A DNA stretch of 64,000 nt from HGM12998 sp900756495. GTDB lineage: Bacteria; Bacillota; Clostridia; Oscillospirales; Oscillospiraceae. Positions 59,944 to 64,000 of the stretch are shown piece after piece (position 1 is the stretch's first letter; each line of letters begins with the position of its first letter). Location: positions 68,969-132,968 of the forward strand of contig CAUEFI010000008.1 in assembly GCA_958477305.1 (NCBI GenBank), in the 5' to 3' direction. Under the pieces are notes generated by a model. It saw nothing but the letters and a program-made list of their open reading frames with translations. It searched no databases and was not told the DNA's origin. Made by a program: the position numbers and the translations under genes.

Positions 59944-60285
59944 TTAAAAGGGAAGGCCCAACCCGCCGGTGATTTGCTGCATATTGGCCGCCGCATCGCT
60001 TTCAGCGGCCCGGATCGCCTCGTTAACCGCAGCCACAATCATATCCTGGAGCATCTCCACATCGTCGGGATCCACTGCCTCCGGGTCGATGGTCAGGGCC
60101 AGGAGTTCCCGCTTGCCGCTCACCTTGGCCATCACCACGCCGCCACCGGCCTGGGCCTCGTACTCCTTGGCCTCCAGCTCGGCCTGCATCTTCTGCATGT
60201 CCTGCTGCATCTTCTGGGCCTGCTTGATCATATTCATGTTGAATCCGCCGCCCATACCGCCGCGGCCGCCGTATCCCTTTGCCAT
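59944..60285 (-). CDS. ybaB: YbaB/EbfC-family nucleoid-associated protein
   Basis: 113 residues. Gly-rich N-terminus, helix NMIKQAQKMQQDMQKMQAEL, then SGKRELLALTIDPEAVDPDDVEMLQDMI and AVNEAIRAAES, the standard YbaB core. Binds DNA as a dimer. Normal partner of dnaX (14 bases upstream); recR, the usual third gene, does not follow here. Confidence 0.95.
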   Translation of the reverse strand: MAKGYGGRGGMGGGFNMNMIKQAQKMQQDMQKMQAELEAKEYEAQAGGGVVMAKVSGKRELLALTIDPEAVDPDDVEMLQDMIVAAVNEAIRAAESDAAANMQQITGGLGLPF

Positions 60286-60299
60286 ATCGGAAAACTCCT

Positions 60300-62012
60300 T
60301 TACTCTTTGATGATGATATTATCGAATTGCCGCCCGAAAGCCAGCAGATCGTCCAGGTTGTCCCGCTCCGGCCCAGTGGCTGCTGCTGGGGCAGCTGTTG
60401 GGCCTGCAGCCGGCGGTGCTTTTCCCACCTTTACAGCGCAACGCACCGGGGTGCCCGCCACAGCGGAGGCCGCAGACGCAGCCGCATCGGTGACGGCGCT
60501 CTTGTTAATCATGTTTCGGGTAAACTCCGTGTCCGTCCAGAGGGTAAGTATTCCGTCCTCCAGCCGCCCCTGCACCATGGCTGGATTGTTCAGAAAGGTA
60601 TATTCCCCCATAGGTACCTTGCCCCGCAGCCCGGCCACCAGCTCCGGCCATATATCCCCTGCCGGGACGGACGGTGCCGCCGGCATGCTTTTTTCCTTTG
60701 CGGCCGCCGGCACAGGTACCCCGCCGAATACCGGCGCCCCGGGCTCATCCGGAAAGGGCGGGCGCTCCTCCTCCCAGGGCGGACGGTCTGCACCAGCCTC
60801 CAGCGCTGCCGACCGCTCCTTCACACTGGAGTCAACCGGGGAAAGCGGGTTTTGCGCACACAGCGTTCCGCCCGCCGCCAGGGCCTCCAGCCTGGAAAGC
60901 CGGGCATTGATCCCGGCGTGGCTGGCATCCAGTGTAACATCGCACAGCCGGATGAGACAGAGCTCGGCATCCGTGCGGCGGTTCACGCTGCGGGAGAGCT
61001 CGGCCGCCGTGCCCTGCAGCAGAGACAGCATCTGTACCAACCGCTGAGGCTTGAAACACTCAGAGAGGCGGCGCATCGTGGCTTCATCGTAGCCGCCGGT
61101 AAGCAGGGCAGCGCCTCCCTGAGGCGCGGTCTTTCGGATCAGCAGATCCCTGGCCAGTGCGGCCAGCTCGCCCAGCAGGCTCCCCACGTCCTTCCCTGCG
61201 CCGTAAAGCCGGTCGAGCGTCTCCAGGGCCGCGGCGGTCTCCCCCGCCCCGATGTGCTCCATCAGCGCGGCGGTCTCCAGATTGCCCGCCAGCCCCAGAG
61301 AGGTCAGGATCTCCCGCTCCCCAATCTCTCCCTCCGCCGTAACGCACTGGTCCAGCAGGGAGAGGGCGTCGCGCAGACCGCCGTCGGCCAGCCGGGCCAG
61401 CAGGGCGGCTCCCTCGCCGGTCAGTTCCAGCCCCTCCTGTCCGGCCACATAGCTCAGCCGGGCGGCAATATCGCCGGGGAGAATGCGCTTGAAAGCGAAC
61501 TGCTGACAGCGGGATTTGATGGTAGCCGGTACCTTGTGGAGCTCGGTGGTGGCCAGAATGAACATCAAATGGGCGGGCGGCTCCTCCAGAATTTTGAGCA
61601 GGGCGTTGAAAGCCGCCGTAGAGAGCATGTGGACCTCATCCACGATGTACACGCGCTTGCGGACGGCGGCGGGAGTGTACACCGCCTCGTCCCGCAGGGC
61701 CCGGACCTGATCCACACCGTTGTTGGAGGCGGCGTCCAGCTCCAGCACGTCCAAAATGGATCCGTTCTCAATGCCCAGACAGGACGGACACTGATTACAG
61801 GGGTTGCCATCCACTGGATGCTCACAGTTGACCGCCCGGGCCAGGATTTTGGCGCAGGTGGTCTTGCCTGTTCCCCGGGTCCCTGTAAAAAGATAGGCGT
61901 GAGACAGCCGCTGCGCCGCCACCTGGCGTTTAAGGGTATCGGTAATATGGGCCTGCCCCACCACGTCGTCAAAGGTGCGGGGCCGATATTTTCGGTAGAG
62001 GGCCTGGTACAA
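60300..62012 (-). CDS. dnaX: DNA polymerase III gamma/tau subunit
   Basis: 570 residues. Walker A TGTRGTGKTT (~44), zinc cysteines CEHPVDGNPCNQCPSC (~63-78), Walker B/DEVHMLS (~125), sensor ILATTELHKVPATIKSRCQ (~160). Clamp-loader subunit of the replisome. TTG start at 62012, after GAGGTG. The variable C-terminal third is Pro/Ala-rich. Just downstream of the SRP RNA gene. Confidence 0.96.
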   Translation of the reverse strand: MYQALYRKYRPRTFDDVVGQAHITDTLKRQVAAQRLSHAYLFTGTRGTGKTTCAKILARAVNCEHPVDGNPCNQCPSCLGIENGSILDVLELDAASNNGVDQVRALRDEAVYTPAAVRKRVYIVDEVHMLSTAAFNALLKILEEPPAHLMFILATTELHKVPATIKSRCQQFAFKRILPGDIAARLSYVAGQEGLELTGEGAALLARLADGGLRDALSLLDQCVTAEGEIGEREILTSLGLAGNLETAALMEHIGAGETAAALETLDRLYGAGKDVGSLLGELAALARDLLIRKTAPQGGAALLTGGYDEATMRRLSECFKPQRLVQMLSLLQGTAAELSRSVNRRTDAELCLIRLCDVTLDASHAGINARLSRLEALAAGGTLCAQNPLSPVDSSVKERSAALEAGADRPPWEEERPPFPDEPGAPVFGGVPVPAAAKEKSMPAAPSVPAGDIWPELVAGLRGKVPMGEYTFLNNPAMVQGRLEDGILTLWTDTEFTRNMINKSAVTDAAASAASAVAGTPVRCAVKVGKAPPAAGPTAAPAAATGPERDNLDDLLAFGRQFDNIIIKE

Positions 62013-62052
62013 CCCGCATCACCTCATATCAACAAGTATCAGAAACACACTC

Positions 62053-62345
62053 GGCGCGTGGCAAGGCCGCACACCGGCCTTTGGAGCCCGCGCTATGTCC
62101 GTTACCCAGGCAGCCGGCTCAGGAGCGGTGCTCCCACGGCACACGAGACGGTCCGCTTAGTGCTGCTCGGTTCCCCGCCTGACACGGTTCACGGGGCCTC
62201 GTTGCGCGGGACCGATCCATCATCACTGCTTACCTGGGTCAGACGACACAGTACGAGTCCGGGGGCCGGGATTCATCCCTGCTGCAGCGGGTTGCAGGTA
62301 CAGGGCACCGCTAACTCCCCGACTAGTGCGGCCTTGCCACGCGCC
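62053..62345 (-). ncRNA. ffs: Signal recognition particle RNA, large Gram-positive type
   Basis: About 293 bases with exactly complementary 20-base ends (GGCGCGTGGCAAGGCCGCAC). The 5' Alu part holds GGGGAGTTAGCGGTGCC and CCTGTACCTGCAAC, and the S-domain tip reads GTGTCAGGCGGGGAACCGAG followed by CAGCACTAAG, the SRP54-binding helix. These features and the position just before dnaX fit the Bacillus/Clostridia scRNA. Confidence 0.92.
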
Positions 62346-62369
62346 GAAGCGCAGCAAAGACTGTGGTAT

Positions 62370-62398
62370 ATTGTACTACACTCCGCCAAATTTATCAA
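62370..62398 (-). promoter_or_regulatory. Predicted promoter of the SRP RNA
   Basis: TTGATA, 17 bases, TACAAT on the minus strand, placing the start just before the RNA 5' arm. Confidence 0.75.
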
Positions 62399-62427
62399 TC
62401 ACCTTTTTCCCTTTTTAGAAAAAAGAC

Positions 62428-62455
62428 TTTACAAGCTGTGAAAATGTGCTATAAT
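62428..62455 (+). promoter_or_regulatory. Predicted promoter of tRNA-Ala
   Basis: TTTACA, 16 bases, TATAAT with an extended TGC before the -10 box, 30 bases upstream of the tRNA. Confidence 0.75.
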
Positions 62456-62486
62456 AGTTAAGCTGTTGTTTCAAATATCACTATAT

Positions 62487-62563
62487 GGGCCTGTAGCTCA
62501 GCTGGGAGAGCGCACGGTTCGCATCCGTGAGGTTCGAGGGTTCGATCCCCTTCAGGTCCACCA
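62487..62563 (+). tRNA. tRNA-Ala (anticodon CGC)
   Basis: Acceptor GGGCCTG/CAGGTCC with one G-U pair, D-arm AGCTCAGCTGGGAGAGC, anticodon stem CACGG/CCGTG around TTCGCAT (anticodon CGC, reads GCG), T-arm GAGGGTTCGATCCCCTT, and encoded CCA. Confidence 0.97.
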
Positions 62564-62576
62564 AAAGAGAGCCAGA

Positions 62577-62622
62577 CGAACACTGCGCCGACGATTTATA
62601 TGGTCGGCGCAGTGTTCGTTTT
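62577..62622 (+). terminator. Terminator after tRNA-Ala
   Basis: Perfect 16-bp stem CGAACACTGCGCCGAC/GTCGGCGCAGTGTTCG, loop of 10, then TTTT. Confidence 0.85.
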
Positions 62623-62705
62623 GGTTTGTCCGCTATGTGCGGAGAAATAACAAAAGAGGCTGCTATGCAGAGTGTGATGAATTCAGTGCTGTTTTATTGT
62701 AGGAC

Positions 62706-62738
62706 AGGGGATGTGAGAACACCCCTATCCCCTTTTTT
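62706..62738 (+). terminator. Second terminator-like hairpin after the tRNA
   Basis: AGGGGAT/ATCCCCT with a 14-base loop and six T. No credible gene precedes it between 62623 and 62705; it may be left over from a lost gene. Confidence 0.5.
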
Positions 62739-62832
62739 CCGCTACCCCCACACCCCCTGGCAGGAGTATCAATACAAGGTACAGGGCCCACAGCACGCAT
62801 CCAGCAGGTCAGGGCACCATGCAGGGCATACC

Positions 62833-63045
62833 TCATACCCTCCCAGCGGATCCATGTGCGGCGTTGTCCCGCTCCATAGCTTCGTCGATAGCCCGGTTGA
62901 TAAAGGCTGTGGTGCTCTCTCCCCGCCCCTCTGCGTGGGCTTGGACAGCGCTTCGCCGCTCCGGGGTCATTCTGACCTTGACCTCCACAAACTTCTCCAT
63001 ATACTTTTTATGTGCCCTTTTTTGAGCCTCTGTCTTTTCTCCCAT
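62833..63045 (-). CDS. Small ribbon-helix-helix-like protein of a mobile element
   Basis: 70 residues, strongly basic: KRAHKKYMEKFVEVKVRMTP, then ERRSAVQAHAEGRGESTTAF and INRAIDEAMERD. The strand-helix-helix layout matches Arc/CopG-type DNA binders or antitoxins common on clostridial phages and conjugative elements. Start at ATG 63045 after GGGGG. Just beyond a tRNA gene, a usual integration site. Confidence 0.7.
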   Translation of the reverse strand: MGEKTEAQKRAHKKYMEKFVEVKVRMTPERRSAVQAHAEGRGESTTAFINRAIDEAMERDNAAHGSAGRV

Positions 63046-63265
63046 TTTGACCCCCTTTCCGGGGGTGCCGGAAATTTCGTGCACCCCCTCCATCATGCCG
63101 GTATTATACCACAAAAAGCAATATACGACCATATATGCTATAATTCATACTGCCAAGAGGGAGAAGGCCACCGGGAAACCGCCGCAGTACCGGGGCCCAC
63201 ACCTCAGACGCGAACCTTAACAACCGAATACCGGCACCGTATAATGACAGCAAGAGGTGATACCG

Positions 63266-63534
63266 ATGGTAGATAAAGAACTGTTAGAAGCCATTCGCGG
63301 GGTCGTCCGTGAAGAAGTGGTCGAGGCAGAACAGCGGACTACAAAGAACACGGTATCCCTGATGGGTGCCGTGTTTGCCAAGAAGTTCGACCTTCTGGCC
63401 GAAGGAATCCAGGACATCCAAGAGAAGCTGGTCCCCGCTCCCGAGTGGATGAGCTGGAGGACGAAATGAAGTTCCTGAAATCCATAGTCCGCCAGATGAG
63501 CGAAGACTTGCAGAAGCTCAAAAAGGCCAACTGA
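63266..63534 (+). pseudogene. Frameshifted small phage-type coiled-coil protein
   Basis: From ATG 63266 (MVDKELLEAIRGVVREEVVE...) after GAGGTG, the frame is good to about 63435, then reads PAPEWMSWRTK and stops. One base over, the sequence continues as RVDELEDEMKFLKSIVRQMS...KKAN to a TGA at 63532. A single indel in the C-rich stretch near 63436-63446 explains both. Terminator follows. Confidence 0.75.
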
Positions 63535-63548
63535 ATAACTGATACATA

Positions 63549-63586
63549 GCAGACGGCGCCGGATATTCGGCGCCGTCTGCTTTATT
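63549..63586 (+). terminator. Terminator after the frameshifted gene
   Basis: Perfect 13-bp stem GCAGACGGCGCCG/CGGCGCCGTCTGC, then TTTATT. Confidence 0.8.
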
Positions 63587-63603
63587 ATGGAAAGGAGCGA
63601 GCG

Positions 63604-63838
63604 ATGAGCACGAATGAGCTGACTGAGAAATCCGCACACTCCGGGAGCTGCAAGCCCTGATTAAGGAGGCCCAGGCAGAGATGCTATCAAGACCCACATG
63701 GGCGATTCTGAGGAGCTGCGGGCCCTTGACTGACGGGGAATCTACAAGGAAGATGCGACCAATGGACATGTTACGGAGAAAATGAAGTAAGCAAATGCAG
63801 AGCACATGGAAACCTTCATCAAGAGCGTTTCAGAGCCG
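63604..63838 (+). pseudogene. Decayed phage/ICE gene remnant
   Basis: Begins MSTNELTEK after AAAGGAGCGAG, then shifts frame: IRTLRELQALIKEAQAEM, AIKTHMGDSEELRALD and later pieces lie in different frames with stops between. The pieces together resemble the short 'LRELQxLIxEAxAE' phage proteins of unknown function. Several indels, so not functional. Confidence 0.6.
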
Positions 63839-63908
63839 TAAAGGGTCATACTCTTCCGCCTAAAATAAAATTTGCAACAAAGCATAAACAAAACGCGTAT
63901 AAAACAGC

Positions 63909-63946
63909 AAAAAATCCTTGTACTCATAACGAATACAAGGATTTTT
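63909..63946. terminator. Bidirectional terminator near the right edge
   Basis: AAAATCCTTGTA/TACAAGGATTTT perfect 12-bp stem with A and T flanks. Probably ends a minus-strand gene that lies beyond 64000, or the decayed unit. Confidence 0.7.
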
Positions 63947-64000
63947 GGTCCCCCGACCGATTGTAAATCCGAACTTTCAATATCGGCAAAATCAATCCTC

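Noticed and set aside
62527..63276. 249-codon plus-strand open frame after the tRNA
   Set aside because: It starts inside the tRNA, crosses two terminators and is antisense to the RHH gene; composition is not protein-like.
63950..64000. Possible tRNA fragment at the right edge
   Set aside because: A stretch around GATTGTAAATCCG recalls a tRNA-Tyr anticodon arm, but the stem does not pair and no acceptor or T-arm is found.
1..64000. CRISPR arrays, complete insertion sequences or replication origins
   Set aside because: No regularly spaced repeats, transposase genes with terminal repeats, or DnaA-box clusters were seen.

Overview
The window looks like chromosome of a strictly anaerobic, GC-rich Clostridia member, most likely an Oscillospiraceae gut bacterium of the Flavonifractor/Lawsonibacter/Intestinimonas kind. 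This rests on the gene set (murB-rapZ-yvcK order, LL-diaminopimelate aminotransferase, ANTAR protein beside glnA, large Gram-positive-type SRP RNA beside dnaX, Flx-Hdr electron-transfer genes, many ferredoxin-type proteins) and on sigma-A-like promoters. It is an inference; no database was searched.

Layout. 1-2.8 kb: yvcK (partial), rapZ, murB and a GNAT acetyltransferase. 2.8-13 kb: an ammonium-assimilation and diaminopimelate unit, glnA > ANTAR > dapF > dapL > gltB > gltD, behind a very good promoter followed by a leader terminator. 13.2-16.8 kb: divergent purF and asnB, each with a structured leader. 16.8-22 kb: a CsoR repressor and a P1B-type ATPase with matching operator-like sites, separated by a lower-GC insert holding a small membrane protein, a Nim-like flavin protein and a MATE pump that looks chimeric. 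22-24 kb: Ada-AlkA and Ogt DNA-alkylation repair. 24.5-36.5 kb: an amino-sugar/sialic-acid locus (ABC transporter, NanA-type lyase, AGE epimerase, ROK-like kinase, NagA, NagB, RpiR regulator, SGNH esterase).

36.6-42.6 kb: a probable polyphenol locus with a PhlG/phloretin-hydrolase-family enzyme, a fumarate-reductase-type flavoprotein with its own ferredoxin, a PucR-type regulator and an SDR. 42.8-56.4 kb: the most striking part, thirteen close-packed co-directional genes. They begin with a molybdopterin enzyme of the pyrogallol-phloroglucinol transhydroxylase family that carries an extra N-terminal SCP2-like lipid-binding domain, followed by its three-cluster FeS subunit, both subunits of a long-chain polyprenyl diphosphate synthase (HepS, HepT), HdrC-HdrB-HdrA, FlxD-FlxC-FlxB-FlxA, and finally MenA and MenG/UbiE. 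A divergent GntR regulator faces the operon and a perfect 12-bp palindrome covers the predicted transcription start. The layout suggests an inducible system joining an NADH/ferredoxin/thiol electron hub, a menaquinone tail-addition module and an oxygen-independent hydroxyl-transfer enzyme. I could not name this combination as a described system.

57.4-62.4 kb: deoC, a DUF362 ferredoxin-like protein, an aromatic-acid-exporter-family protein, ybaB, dnaX and SRP RNA. 62.4-64 kb: tRNA-Ala(CGC) followed by decayed phage or integrative-element genes.

Most genes are on the minus strand. Starts were placed by ribosome binding site and spacing, so several are shorter than the longest open frame. Promoters, operators and RNA structures were read by eye and are predictions.
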